From assembly GCF_045310675.1 (NCBI RefSeq), contig NZ_JBJHZZ010000004.1, forward strand, positions 124,001 through 188,000: 64,000 nucleotides of DNA. Reading direction: 5' to 3'. Of the stretch, positions 17,122-26,471 are shown in pieces (position 1 is the first letter of the stretch; every line of letters starts with the position of its first letter). The notes beneath the pieces are model-generated. The model did no database searches, was not told the DNA's origin, and saw nothing but the letters and a program-made list of their open reading frames with translations. Source of the stretch: Clostridium_AT stratigraminis. Its GTDB lineage: Bacteria > Bacillota > Clostridia > Clostridiales > Clostridiaceae. A program made the translations under genes and the position numbers.

Positions 17122-17158
17122 AAAACTATTGAGAACTTGTTTAAGGCTCAATAGTTTC
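17122..17158 (-). terminator. intrinsic terminator of the spoIVA operon
   Basis: In minus-strand sense, GAAACTATTGAG and CTCAATAGTTTTC form a 12-bp stem followed by TTTTTAATTTTA. Confidence 0.85.
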
Positions 17159-17208
17159 ATAACTTAATATTAAAATTAAAATATTCAAGCATATTTATAG
17201 CTGTTTAA

Positions 17209-18687
17209 TTAAAGAATTATGCAGATTAGTCCGCCGGTACCTTCGTTTATGATTTTTTGAAGAGTTCTTTGAAGTTTTACTTGTACATCTTCAGGCATCT
17301 TATACAGTTTATTTTGAAGCTCTTCTTTAACGAGGATTTCAAGCGGCTTACCAAACATATTGCTCTGCCATATTTTAGACTTATCATTTTCAAATTGCTC
17401 TAACAGTGACTTCATAAGCTCTTCACTTTGCTTTTCTGTTCCCATAATAGGAGATATTTCGGTTTCAATATCAGCCTTTATTAGATGCAGAGATGGAGCA
17501 CTTGCTTTTAGCTTAACAACACACCTGCTACCTTGTTTAACAAATTCAGGTTCCTCCAGTTTCATCTCAGAAAGCTGTGGAGCAACTAAACCATAACCAG
17601 TTTCCCTAACATCCTTTAAGGCAGCTGCAATCTTATCATATTCAACCTTTGCTCTATTTAAATCATACATTATAGCCAACAGTTCATTTTCACCTTTAAT
17701 GTCACAATTGCAGACTTCGCTTAATACTTCATAAAATAAGGTGTTTTTAGGATTTAGTGCAACTCTAGCTGTACCATTTCCCATGTTTACTTCATTAATA
17801 CTAGTTAAATCTAAGAATTCAACTTCTCTAAAGGCATCAAGAGAACGTTTTACATCCCTTAGCTTTAAAACCTGTTTACAAAGATCCTTAACTAAATTAA
17901 TAAAGTTTACCTTAAGCCAATGCTTAGCATCAAGCTTCTCAATCCATTCTGGAAAATCAATATTAATTTCAGTAACAGGGAATTCTCTAAGTATAGTCTG
18001 AAAGATCTTACCTATGTCTTCTTCTCTCATATTCAATACATCCAAAGCCTCTACTGGAACATCATATTTTTCTTCTAGTTCAGACCTTAATTCTAAGGTC
18101 CTTGCATCATTTACATGAGCTGAATTTAAAAGAATAATAAATGGCTTATTAATTGCTTTTAGTTCATTAATAACTCTCTCTTCTGCCTCAACATAATCGT
18201 CTCTGTCAATATCAGTTATAGATCCATCAGTAGTTACAACAAGACCTATTGTAGAATGTTCATTAATAACCTTTTTTGTTCCAATTTCAGCTGCTTCTTC
18301 AAAGGGTATTTCATGGTCATACCAAGGTGTACTAACCATCTTTGCCCCATTAGCCTCCATGTAGCCTTGTGCACCTTTAACAATATATCCTACGCAGTCA
18401 ACCATTCTAATCTTACACTTTGTTCCTTCATTTAAGTGTATTTCTATAGCTTCATTTGGAACAAATTTCGGTTCTGTAGTATGAATTGATTTTCCTGATG
18501 AGCTCTGTGGAAGCTCATCCTTTGCTCTTTGTTTCTTATAGGAGTTTTCTATATTTGGAATAACCATCAAATCCATAAACCTTTTAATAAATGAAGATTT
18601 ACCAGTTCTAACAGGTCCCACAACTCCCACATAAATGTCCCCTTGCGTTCTTTCGGCTATGTCCTTATATATATCGAAATTTTCCAA
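17209..18687 (-). CDS. spoIVA: stage IV sporulation protein A (spore coat ATPase)
   Basis: The ATPase that polymerises on the outer forespore membrane as the basement layer of the spore coat. Its N-terminus has a Walker A-type GPVRTGKSSF motif, followed by the switch segment RMVDCVGY and LLNSAHVNDA. I place the start at TTG 18687, giving a LENFDIYKD N-terminus. It has GGGAGG 6 nt upstream, and the resulting 492 residues equal the B. subtilis protein. An ATG at 18738 would add 17 non-conserved residues. It ends GGLICIIL. It is downstream of gpsA (85 bp gap). Sporulation-specific, probably sigma-E-dependent expression is expected from the family. Confidence 0.96.
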   Translation of the reverse strand: MENFDIYKDIAERTQGDIYVGVVGPVRTGKSSFIKRFMDLMVIPNIENSYKKQRAKDELPQSSSGKSIHTTEPKFVPNEAIEIHLNEGTKCKIRMVDCVGYIVKGAQGYMEANGAKMVSTPWYDHEIPFEEAAEIGTKKVINEHSTIGLVVTTDGSITDIDRDDYVEAEERVINELKAINKPFIILLNSAHVNDARTLELRSELEEKYDVPVEALDVLNMREEDIGKIFQTILREFPVTEINIDFPEWIEKLDAKHWLKVNFINLVKDLCKQVLKLRDVKRSLDAFREVEFLDLTSINEVNMGNGTARVALNPKNTLFYEVLSEVCNCDIKGENELLAIMYDLNRAKVEYDKIAAALKDVRETGYGLVAPQLSEMKLEEPEFVKQGSRCVVKLKASAPSLHLIKADIETEISPIMGTEKQSEELMKSLLEQFENDKSKIWQSNMFGKPLEILVKEELQNKLYKMPEDVQVKLQRTLQKIINEGTGGLICIIL

Positions 18688-18772
18688 CGCATGCCTCCCA
18701 ATAATACTTATTAACACTATATATATATTGGACAACATATAAAATTATAACTATAAAAAAAATAAAAAAATC

Positions 18773-19777
18773 TTATAAATTATAAATTTCGTCTTTTTTA
18801 TCTCGAGACATAAGTTCATATACGGCTTCTTTTGGATCCTTACCTTCAAATAAAATCTTATAAAGAACATCAGTAATTGGCATAGATACCTTAAGCTTTT
18901 CTTTCAGCTGATAAAAAGCCCTGCAGGCCCTAATACCTTCTACTACCATTCCGATTTTATCAATTGCCTCATCTACCTGCATTCCTTGTCCAATCAAAAT
19001 GCCTGCCCTTCTATTTCTGCTATGCATACTTGTGCAAGTTACAATTAGATCACCAATTCCCGTTAAGCCTGAAAAAGTTTCCTTCTTAGCTCCAAGCTTA
19101 GTTCCAATCTTTACTATTTCATGCATACCCCTTGTCATAAGAGCAGCTTTGGCGTTATCTCCATACCCTATACCATCTGAAATACCTGAGGCTAGAGCTA
19201 TGATGTTTTTAACAGCCCCACCAATTTCAACACCAATTAAATCAGTATTGGTATAAACTCTAAAGGTGTTTGTCATAAAAAGATCTTGAACTTTTACTGC
19301 ACATTTTTTATGTTTAGATGCAGCAACTACAGCTGTTGGGATGTCTAGTGCCACTTCTTCGGCATGACTTGGACCTGAAAGTATTACCACTGGACTTAGT
19401 GGAAGTTCTTCTTCAATTACTTCCGATAGAATTTTTTGAGTATCTTCTTCAATACCCTTAGCTATACAGATTACAATTTGCTCTTTTGAAATAAATTGAC
19501 TTATTTGTCTGCATAAGCTTCTCACAACATGAGAAGGAACAGATAATACAATAAAATTACTATTATCCACTGCTTCTTTTATGTTTTCATAAGCTTTAAC
19601 ATTACTTGGCAGCTTGACATCAGGCAGATATTTTTTATTTTCCCTGTTTATATTAATGCCCTGAACAATACTTGGGCTTCTATCCCAGAGCTTCACACTA
19701 ATTCCTTTTTTAGCAAGCAATGTACTTAATGCAGTACCAAAGCTTCCGCCGCCAAGAAATGTAACCTCATTAGTCAT
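18773..19777 (-). CDS. gpsA: NAD(P)+-dependent glycerol-3-phosphate dehydrogenase
   Basis: Reduces dihydroxyacetone phosphate to sn-glycerol-3-phosphate for phospholipid synthesis. The 334-residue protein begins MTNEVTFLGGGSFGTAL (Rossmann GxGxxG-type loop). It contains GPSHAEEVA, the catalytic-site AVKNIIALASGISDG, and a C-terminal block GLTGIGDLIVTCTS. ATG 19777 lies 1 nt past the der stop codon (TGATATG), with AAGGAAGGAC as its site, so it is coupled to der. An earlier in-frame start at 19795 would lie inside that site. The der-gpsA-spoIVA order is common in clostridia. Confidence 0.96.
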   Translation of the reverse strand: MTNEVTFLGGGSFGTALSTLLAKKGISVKLWDRSPSIVQGININRENKKYLPDVKLPSNVKAYENIKEAVDNSNFIVLSVPSHVVRSLCRQISQFISKEQIVICIAKGIEEDTQKILSEVIEEELPLSPVVILSGPSHAEEVALDIPTAVVAASKHKKCAVKVQDLFMTNTFRVYTNTDLIGVEIGGAVKNIIALASGISDGIGYGDNAKAALMTRGMHEIVKIGTKLGAKKETFSGLTGIGDLIVTCTSMHSRNRRAGILIGQGMQVDEAIDKIGMVVEGIRACRAFYQLKEKLKVSMPITDVLYKILFEGKDPKEAVYELMSRDKKDEIYNL

Positions 19778-19778
19778 A

Positions 19779-21095
19779 TCAGTCCTTCCTTTCACGAAAT
19801 TGTATTTTTATAGCTGTACCTTCAAAATTAAAACTCTCTCTAATTTGATTTAGCAAATACCTTTCATAGGAAAAATGTACTGAATTATAATCATTAATAA
19901 AAAATATAAAGGTTGGCGGTTTTGTATCTACCTGGGTTACATAATAGATTCTCAACCTCTTTAAGCCTACAATTGGAGGTTCCTTCATTAAAACAGCCTT
20001 ATTTATAACATCATTTAAAAGCCCTGTAGATATTCTTCGGCAGGAATTGTCATAACAGTTCTTAGCCAATTCTAGTACCTTATGTACCCTTTGCCCTGTT
20101 TTTGCAGAAATAAATAAATATGGAGCATAATCTATAAAGGATAAATTATATTGTAAGGTCTTTTTAAAATTTTGCATGGTTTTATCATCTTTTTCAATTA
20201 AATCCCACTTGTTCACAACTACCATTATAGCTTTTCCCTGCTCATGAGCGTAGCCTATAATCTTTTCATCCTGCTCTGAAACTCCGTCTTCAGCATCAAT
20301 CATTAGAATACAGACATTTGCTCTTTCTATAGCAGCAAGTGTTCTTACAGCACTATATCTTTCAATTTCCTCTTTTATTTTACTCTTACGTCTAAGACCA
20401 GCAGTATCTATTAGAATAAATTTACCTTCATCAGTTTCAAGAACACTATCTATGGCATCCCTTGTTGTTCCAGGAATATCACTGACTATGACCCTGTCTT
20501 CGCCTAAAAGTTTATTTATAAGTGATGATTTTCCTACATTAGGCTTGCCTATCATGGCAATTTTAATGTATTCTTCATCCTCTGCATCCTCAGAGTTTTC
20601 AGGAAAATAAGAAACTACTTTATCAAGCATATCGCCAAGTCCTAAAGCTTGTGAAGCTGAAATTGTTATTGGATCACCTATACCTAAATTATAAAACTCA
20701 TATGCATTATCCTCATCAGTAAGGTTGTCAATTTTATTTACTACAAGTACTATAGGCTTTTTGCTCTTTCTTAGCATTTGAGCTACTTCAGCATCAGCAC
20801 CAGTAAGGCCCTCTTTACCATCTACGATAAATACTATTACATTTGCTGTATCAATTGCTATTTGTGCTTGCCTTCTCATTTGGGAGAGAATGATGTCTTC
20901 ACTTTCTGGCTCAATTCCGCCTGTATCAATTATAGTAAAATTATATTTAAGCCATTCAGCCTCTGCATATACCCTATCTCTTGTTACCCCTGGCGTATCT
21001 TCTACTATAGAAATTCTTTTCCCAGCAATTTTATTAAAAAGTGTAGATTTCCCCACATTTGGTCTTCCTACAAATGCTACTATCGGTTTACCCAT
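19779..21095 (-). CDS. der: ribosome biogenesis GTPase Der (EngA)
   Basis: An essential GTPase for 50S subunit assembly, 438 residues. Two tandem G domains are visible: GRPNVGKSTLFN/DTPGVTRD/DTGG/NKID in the first (residues 8-160), and GKPNVGKSSLIN/DIPGTTRD/DTAGLRRKSK/NKWD in the second (about 178-345). A C-terminal KH-like domain completes the protein (IYYVTQVDTKPPTFIFF). Length and order are standard. ATG 21095 follows AGGAGG. The upstream gene is 11 bp away, so a four-gene operon with DUF512, gpsA and spoIVA is likely. Confidence 0.97.
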   Translation of the reverse strand: MGKPIVAFVGRPNVGKSTLFNKIAGKRISIVEDTPGVTRDRVYAEAEWLKYNFTIIDTGGIEPESEDIILSQMRRQAQIAIDTANVIVFIVDGKEGLTGADAEVAQMLRKSKKPIVLVVNKIDNLTDEDNAYEFYNLGIGDPITISASQALGLGDMLDKVVSYFPENSEDAEDEEYIKIAMIGKPNVGKSSLINKLLGEDRVIVSDIPGTTRDAIDSVLETDEGKFILIDTAGLRRKSKIKEEIERYSAVRTLAAIERANVCILMIDAEDGVSEQDEKIIGYAHEQGKAIMVVVNKWDLIEKDDKTMQNFKKTLQYNLSFIDYAPYLFISAKTGQRVHKVLELAKNCYDNSCRRISTGLLNDVINKAVLMKEPPIVGLKRLRIYYVTQVDTKPPTFIFFINDYNSVHFSYERYLLNQIRESFNFEGTAIKIQFRERKD

Positions 21096-21106
21096 TATTT
21101 TTCCTC

Positions 21107-22417
21107 CTATTCAATGCAATGTGTGTTAATTAATTCAATTAAGTCTTCCCCTGTATAGTCACAGATAATTATTTTTCTATTTATAGTTTTTTCTAATTCC
21201 TTTACAGTTATATCATCAAGAAAAATTTCTTCACCGCCTCGAAGCATATTTTGAGGTATAAGTACAAATTCTCCTAAGGTAAGGTTCCTAGTTTGCTCTA
21301 TTATATCCTTACCCGTTAAAAGACCAGCTACTGTTATTGTCTCACCAAATAGCTTATTGGCTATTTTAGCTACTTCTAGTTTAATACTGCTGTTATACTT
21401 CATAATTTTATTAGCTGCAGCATTTATTTCATTAAAAGCTAGGGCCCCAGTTATAATAGTAAAACTCCCCTTGCTTACTTTGCCTAAATTAGGTAATGAA
21501 GAAGTAATATTGTCCCTAAACATTCTTATCATACCTATACCATCTTCAAGCTGCTCTAAACTTCCATAAAAGTCCTTGTCAGGAATTTCTAAATTTGCAA
21601 GCACATAAAATTCATCTGAGAGTCTCACAAAGGGAGAACCTATTTCCTTTATATATTTGTCTTGCAGTTTCTTAATGCTGTATATTTCCTTTAAGCTTCT
21701 TTCCTTATCAAACAAGGTAACTTTAAAAAGACCTTCTCTAAATTTTGTGGCACCTATAGGTACTACTGCAACATTTCTAATAGCTGGATATAATTTAAAT
21801 AAATCTTCTGTAGTTGAAATTAATTCCTCTCCATTATTAATTCCTGGAACTAAAACTATTTGACAATTAATATCTATATGAGCATTAGCAAGCTTTTGAA
21901 GCCTTTCATATATATTGCCGGCAAATCTATTATTGAGCATCTTTACTCTTAGCTCAGGATTTGTAGTATGTACAGAAACATTTATTGGACTTATCCTATA
22001 TCTAATAATTCTATCTATGTCTTCATCCTTCATATTAGTTAAGGTTACGAAATTTCCCTGCAGGAAAGATAGCCTAGAATCATCATCCTTAAAATACAAA
22101 GTTTCTCTCATTCCCTTTGGTAGCTGATCTATAAAACAAAATAAGCAATTATTGGAGCAGCTTCTTGCATTATCAAGTATTGAATTTTCGAATTCTACTC
22201 CTAAATCCTCATCATATTCCTTTTCAACTTCTATCTCCCATACTTCACCATCTGCTTTTTCAATTTCAAGGACAATATTTTCATCTGCCATTAAAAATTT
22301 ATAATCAATAATATCTTTAATTTCAGTTCCATTTATACTAATTAATCTATCGCCTATTTCTAAATCTATTTCTTCTGCTAAACTAGTTGGTGAAACTTTA
22401 ACTATTTTGTTCTTCAT
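21107..22417 (-). CDS. PDZ and radical SAM-like DUF512 protein (TIGR03279 type)
   Basis: A 436-residue protein with an N-terminal PDZ-like domain (IVKVSPTSLAEEIDLEIGDRL). The cluster motif CSNNCLFCF at about residue 95 has the CxxxCxxC spacing of radical SAM enzymes, and a DUF512 domain occupies the C-terminal half. The order PDZ, radical SAM, DUF512 defines a conserved clostridial and cyanobacterial family of unknown reaction. It commonly precedes der, as here, which hints at a link to ribosome or translation quality but proves nothing. Start ATG 22417 follows GGGAGTG. Confidence 0.88.
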   Translation of the reverse strand: MKNKIVKVSPTSLAEEIDLEIGDRLISINGTEIKDIIDYKFLMADENIVLEIEKADGEVWEIEVEKEYDEDLGVEFENSILDNARSCSNNCLFCFIDQLPKGMRETLYFKDDDSRLSFLQGNFVTLTNMKDEDIDRIIRYRISPINVSVHTTNPELRVKMLNNRFAGNIYERLQKLANAHIDINCQIVLVPGINNGEELISTTEDLFKLYPAIRNVAVVPIGATKFREGLFKVTLFDKERSLKEIYSIKKLQDKYIKEIGSPFVRLSDEFYVLANLEIPDKDFYGSLEQLEDGIGMIRMFRDNITSSLPNLGKVSKGSFTIITGALAFNEINAAANKIMKYNSSIKLEVAKIANKLFGETITVAGLLTGKDIIEQTRNLTLGEFVLIPQNMLRGGEEIFLDDITVKELEKTINRKIIICDYTGEDLIELINTHCIE

Positions 22418-22529
22418 ATTTTCACTCCCAAAGGTTATATCTATACATTATGATATAATACCCTAACTGAAATTATTAGTCAATGAATTTCAAATAAGAA
22501 AAGTGTTTAAAAAAATAGGATAGTTGAAC

Positions 22530-24236
22530 CTATCCTATTTTAATTGGTATTTCGATTATAAATTTTGTACCCTTCGAAGGTTCACTATAAACATTTATAT
22601 TTCCATTTAAACTTAAAACTATATGCTTGACAATTGCCAGCCCAAGGCCAGTTCCGCCCTCAGCTCTAGATCTAGCCTTATCAACTCTGTAAAATCTCTC
22701 AAATATCCTGTCTAAATGCTCCTTAGTCATACCAACTCCAGTATCTTCTACCCAAAGAATACATTTAGTTTGGCTATAATCAGTACCAATGGTTACCTTT
22801 GCATTCTTACCAGAATATTTAATTGCATTGTCAACTAAATTTATAAGCATCTGCTTAAACATATCACTATCTCCAATAATATTAGGAACAGTTTTACCAG
22901 AAACAGATAGTGTAATATTCTTACTTTCAGCTGTATTTTTCATGAGATTATAGACGTTGTCGACTATAGTATTTACATTAACTACTTCATTTTTCTCTAA
23001 TTTATGCTGCTCTAAGGAAGATAGGGTTAAAATATCATTTATTAACCTTGTTAATCTTTCTGCCTCATCATTTATTATATCCAGGAATTTAATCTTTTTA
23101 TCTGGATCCTCAACATATTTTAAAGTTTCAGCGAAGCCTTTAATAGATGTTAAAGGAGTTTTAAGTTCGTGAGAAACATTAGCAACAAATTGAGAACGCA
23201 TATTTTCAAGTCTTTTAATATCTGTAATATCCTGTAGTACAGCAACCTTACCTATAAGCTCACCTGAGTTAATGATATCAGCAGTTTTTATTCTTAATTC
23301 TCTCTCTCTTGGCCATAAAACCTTAATTTCATTATAGTCGTAGCTTGAATGCCTGAATAAGTCCTCTAACTCAAAATCTCTTATGTTATCCATTAAGTTT
23401 TGACCGATAATGTTTTTATTTAAGCCAAATATTTCTTCGGCATAGGGATTAATCATAATAACTTTTGAATTTTTATCTATGGCTATTACTCCGCTGTCCA
23501 TACTTTTTAATATTGCCTCAAGCCTGTTTTGTTTATCTGTTACATCTTTAAGTGAAAATTGAAGCTTATCAGCCATATCATTAAAGGCTCTTCCTAAGTC
23601 TCCTATCTCATCCCTTGAATTTATTACAACTCTCTTATGGAGCTCACCCTTTGCTACATTTGAGGTGATGTTTTGAAGCTCCTTAATAGGCTTTAAAATC
23701 CCATGAGATAGTTTTGAAGATACTAAAGCAGCAAGAATAAGCACTAACACTATAGTTATAAGATAATATCTAATATATTTATTCTCAAAGCCATAAACTA
23801 ATGCAACAGGCATAGAGCTTCTAATTATATAACCATCATCGAAGCTAGTTGCCGCATAGATCATTTTCCTATGTACGGAAACACTGTACCTATCACTATA
23901 GCCAACCCCATTTGCCCTTGCATCTTTTATTTCCGGCCTATCATTATGATTATTCATAGTTTCTGAATCAGCTTCTGAATCAAATATAACATTGCCTTCT
24001 TTATTTATATATGTAACTCTAATATCAAAATCATGTAAATTGTTTTTAAAGAAATCCTCTCTATTTTTAAGGTTATCTGTTTTTATTAAATTAATTACTA
24101 GATTATTATTTTGTGCTAGATTTTCTTTAATAGTTTCTATATATTGGTGATTAATAATTAATATAAATAGTGTTGTCAAAATGACAACACTTAGAAAAAG
24201 CACCCCTAAGGTTGAACTCAAAAGTTTTTTCTTCAT
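22530..24236 (-). CDS. PhoR/WalK-type sensor histidine kinase
   Basis: A 568-residue membrane kinase. Transmembrane helix 1 (about 5-30) and an extracytoplasmic sensor domain (about 30-160) are followed by helix 2, then a HAMP domain (LKPIKELQNITSNVA). A PAS domain (AILKSMDSGVIAIDKNSKV) precedes HisKA with FVANVSHELKTPLTSIKGFAETL and HATPase_c (LVDNAIKYS, GGTGLGLAIVKH). This domain order is that of PhoR and WalK. ATG 24236 lies 1 nt after the regulator's stop codon, with GGTG as its site. In-frame GTG/TTG codons further up overlap the regulator. The partner is the preceding OmpR-type regulator. Confidence 0.92.
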   Translation of the reverse strand: MKKKLLSSTLGVLFLSVVILTTLFILIINHQYIETIKENLAQNNNLVINLIKTDNLKNREDFFKNNLHDFDIRVTYINKEGNVIFDSEADSETMNNHNDRPEIKDARANGVGYSDRYSVSVHRKMIYAATSFDDGYIIRSSMPVALVYGFENKYIRYYLITIVLVLILAALVSSKLSHGILKPIKELQNITSNVAKGELHKRVVINSRDEIGDLGRAFNDMADKLQFSLKDVTDKQNRLEAILKSMDSGVIAIDKNSKVIMINPYAEEIFGLNKNIIGQNLMDNIRDFELEDLFRHSSYDYNEIKVLWPRERELRIKTADIINSGELIGKVAVLQDITDIKRLENMRSQFVANVSHELKTPLTSIKGFAETLKYVEDPDKKIKFLDIINDEAERLTRLINDILTLSSLEQHKLEKNEVVNVNTIVDNVYNLMKNTAESKNITLSVSGKTVPNIIGDSDMFKQMLINLVDNAIKYSGKNAKVTIGTDYSQTKCILWVEDTGVGMTKEHLDRIFERFYRVDKARSRAEGGTGLGLAIVKHIVLSLNGNINVYSEPSKGTKFIIEIPIKIG

Positions 24237-24237
24237 G

Positions 24238-24933
24238 CTAGTCACCAAAATTAAATCTATATCCTACTCCACGAATGGTTTCAATATATCTCGGGCTCTT
24301 ATCGTCTTCTTCAATTTTTTGCCTTAGATGCCTGATATGAACATCAACTGTTCTTGTTTCACCAATATATTCATAGCCCCAAACCTTATCTAAGAGAAAG
24401 TCTCTAGTAATTACACGTCCCTTATTCTTAATTAAAATTTCCAAAACTTCGAATTCTTTAAGTGTTAAATCCACCCTGTTTTCATCCTTTATAACCTCAT
24501 GTTTTTCAAAGTCTACTATTATATTGTCAAATCTAAAGGACTTATCAAGCGGCATTATAGTTGTTCTTCTAAGCACTGCCTTTACCCTGGCAAGAAGCTC
24601 CCTAATTGAAAAGGGCTTTGTTAAATAATCGTCTGCACCAAGCTCAAGACCCAGTATTTTGTCAAGTTCCTCACTTTTAGCTGTAATCATAATAATAGGT
24701 AAATTTGAGATACTGTTGTCTTTACGCACCTCCTTGCAGACATCGTAGCCATCAATTCCAGGAAGCATTACGTCTAGTAGAATTAAATCTAGGTTTTCCT
24801 TTCTTGCTATTTTTAATGCTTCTGTCCCATTGCCGCAGCAGTATACCTTATAGCCGCTGCTTTCTAAGTTGAACTTAAGAAGCTCTTGAATATGTTCTTC
24901 ATCATCAACCACTAAAATTTTGTATTCAGACAT
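24238..24933 (-). CDS. PhoP/WalR-type response regulator
   Basis: A 231-residue OmpR-class regulator. The receiver domain contains ILVVDDEEHI, phospho-acceptor DLILLDVMLPGIDG, MITAKS and KPFSIRELLARV. The DNA-binding domain contains LTLKEFEVLEILIKNKG and TRTVDVHIRHLRQKIE. ATG 24933 follows AGGAGG at 24941-24946, the proximal edge of repeat copy D. Open reading through the repeat (RAGASELN... KGG) is an artefact of the stop-poor element and should not be taken as an N-terminal extension. It forms an operon with the kinase. Confidence 0.93.
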   Translation of the reverse strand: MSEYKILVVDDEEHIQELLKFNLESSGYKVYCCGNGTEALKIARKENLDLILLDVMLPGIDGYDVCKEVRKDNSISNLPIIMITAKSEELDKILGLELGADDYLTKPFSIRELLARVKAVLRRTTIMPLDKSFRFDNIIVDFEKHEVIKDENRVDLTLKEFEVLEILIKNKGRVITRDFLLDKVWGYEYIGETRTVDVHIRHLRQKIEEDDKSPRYIETIRGVGYRFNFGD

Positions 24934-24940
24934 AACTTTT

Positions 24941-25094
24941 CCTCCTTTTAGTCGGAACACTGAGCAATTAAGCTCACTTGCTCCCGCTCGATACACTGGC
25001 TAGTCTAGCTTGCCGATTATTCATGGTTAGACTACCCGTAGAAGCACATTTAGGGCTTCTACCTCGTAAATGTCCATTTAGGACATTTACCTCC
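24941..25094 (-). repeat. SD-inserted hairpin repeat, copy D (long, double-hairpin form)
   Basis: A 154-bp element between GGAGG at 25090-25094 and AGGAGG at 24941-24946. In gene sense it begins with hairpin TAAATGTCC-TAAAT-GGACATTTA. A second, separately co-varying hairpin follows (GTAGAAGCCC-TAAAT-GTGCTTCTAC), then a central stem GGTAGTCTA / TAGACTAGCC, and the terminal CCGACTAAAAGGAGG. It is the most complete copy and appears to contain the pieces from which copy A was derived. Confidence 0.87.
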
Positions 25095-25105
25095 ATATAA
25101 TTTAC

Positions 25106-25816
25106 TTAAGTTAGATAAATAAATGAAAACATTCTTCCACAATCATCCTTTTGCTTTCTATATGAGTACATATTATAATCACCTGTACAATAGGTACAAA
25201 CATTTGTAGTAATAATATTCTCACTTTGCATTCCATTAGCCTCTAGCTGCCTAATAATACATTTTTCAAGATTAAGCTTATTGTCTTTTATTATTTCTAA
25301 ATCCTTATATAATTCTTTTTCGGAAAATAGTGACTTTAAATCTTCGCCGATTTCATAGCAGCAGCCTCTATTATGAGGACCAATAACAGCTGTAAGGTTT
25401 TCCATTTTAGAGCCATATTCTGACTTTAGCTTAGATAATGCATTAGAACAAATTTCATTTAAGGTTCCCTTCCACCCGCTGTGAACTGCAGCTATCACTT
25501 CATTAACATTATCGTAAATTAATACTGGTACGCAATCTGCTGTAAATACTCCAATACCAATATTTCTTCTATTTGTTATAATCCCATCGCCTTGATGAAT
25601 TTCTCCGTCATAATTGTAAACAAGGTTACTGTGAATTTGTTTTAAATAACTAATTTCATTTAAGTTAAATAAAGGCTTTAGCATCATCAAATTAGACTTG
25701 CCTTCCTCTAAATTAACATTAAAATTCAAATTATTCTTAGAGGTCGAGAAAATAAAATTTGCATTACCATAGGTATATTTAATAAATTCATAATTATTTA
25801 GTTCATATTTCTCCAA
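25106..25816 (-). CDS. pgeF: peptidoglycan editing factor PgeF / multicopper polyphenol oxidase (YlmD, LACC1 family)
   Basis: A 236-residue protein of the YfiH/YlmD/LACC1 family, members of which have been reported as purine-nucleoside-cleaving enzymes or as removing misincorporated L-Ser from peptidoglycan precursors. The active-site segments are FTADCVPVLIYD, AAVHSGWKGTL and IGPHNRGCCYEIG, with the metal-binding His/Cys residues present. The start is TTG at 25816 with GAGGTG 7 nt upstream. It precedes the phoP-like regulator by about 170 bp, which includes repeat copy D. It follows ylmC and nrdR in the clostridial order. Confidence 0.9.
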   Translation of the reverse strand: MEKYELNNYEFIKYTYGNANFIFSTSKNNLNFNVNLEEGKSNLMMLKPLFNLNEISYLKQIHSNLVYNYDGEIHQGDGIITNRRNIGIGVFTADCVPVLIYDNVNEVIAAVHSGWKGTLNEICSNALSKLKSEYGSKMENLTAVIGPHNRGCCYEIGEDLKSLFSEKELYKDLEIIKDNKLNLEKCIIRQLEANGMQSENIITTNVCTYCTGDYNMYSYRKQKDDCGRMFSFIYLT

Positions 25817-25898
25817 AATTATTCACCTCAACTTAATTGTAACATTTAATTATATTAAATAAATATAAAATTAAAAATATTAACCATGAATTAACATA

Positions 25899-25944
25899 AA
25901 AGGCCAAGTTCCTTCTACAATTATATGTATAAGGAAACTTGGTC
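25899..25944 (-). terminator. terminator of nrdR
   Basis: In minus-strand sense, GACCAAGTTTCCTT and AAGGAACTTGGCC pair with one mismatch and are followed by TTTTATG. Confidence 0.75.
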
Positions 25945-25950
25945 TCAAAT

Positions 25951-26409
25951 TTATTCTTTACTTGTCATCAAGTTTTTGATTTCCTGCATAAAGGTATTTA
26001 TATCTTTAAATTGTCTATAAACCGAGGCAAATCTAACATAGGCTACTTCATCAACTGCCTTAAGCCTTTCCATAATCATTTCACCTATAAATGAGGACTT
26101 TACCTCTGTAAGCATTTGGTTGCTTAGCTGTTTTTCAATATCATCTGCAATAGCTTCAATTTGACTCCTGGATATAGGCCTTTTTTGGCAAGCCTTTAAT
26201 ATACCATTAACGATTTTGGATTTATCAAAATAATCTCTGCTTAAGTCTTTCTTAATGACAAGGATAGGAATATCCTCTATTTTCTCATAAGTAGTGTATC
26301 TTTTATTACATTTCAAACATTCTCTTCTTCTTCTTATAGCTGATTCATCTTCAGTGGACCTGGAATCCACTACTTTACTTTCTTCAAATCCACAATAAGG
26401 ACACTTCAA
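25951..26409 (-). CDS. nrdR: transcriptional repressor NrdR
   Basis: A zinc-ribbon/ATP-cone repressor of ribonucleotide reductase genes. The N-terminal ribbon has CPYCG and CLKCNKRYTTYE, followed by the ATP-cone (VIKKDLSRDYFDKSKIVNGI). I choose TTG 26409, which gives the canonical MKCPYCG N-terminus and 152 residues, as in B. subtilis. The in-frame GTG at 26418 directly abuts the AAAGGG site and cannot use it. It is upstream of pgeF and downstream of ylmC, without obvious co-transcription with nrd genes in this window. Confidence 0.94.
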   Translation of the reverse strand: MKCPYCGFEESKVVDSRSTEDESAIRRRRECLKCNKRYTTYEKIEDIPILVIKKDLSRDYFDKSKIVNGILKACQKRPISRSQIEAIADDIEKQLSNQMLTEVKSSFIGEMIMERLKAVDEVAYVRFASVYRQFKDINTFMQEIKNLMTSKE

Positions 26410-26471
26410 CTTTTTCACACCCTTTATTTATCGCCAGTTAAGTCAATTATACAATGTTTAAAGAAAAATTT

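Noticed and set aside
20778..21158. Antisense open frames over der and the DUF512 gene
   Set aside because: Mirror frames of conserved genes with no independent start signals or domain.
24941..24996. N-terminal extensions of PhoP-like, Udk and AlaRS proteins reading RAGAS..KGG
   Set aside because: These arise from stop-poor repeat copies D, E and F in front of the true start codons. The frame differs between copies and family N-termini begin at the internal ATG.
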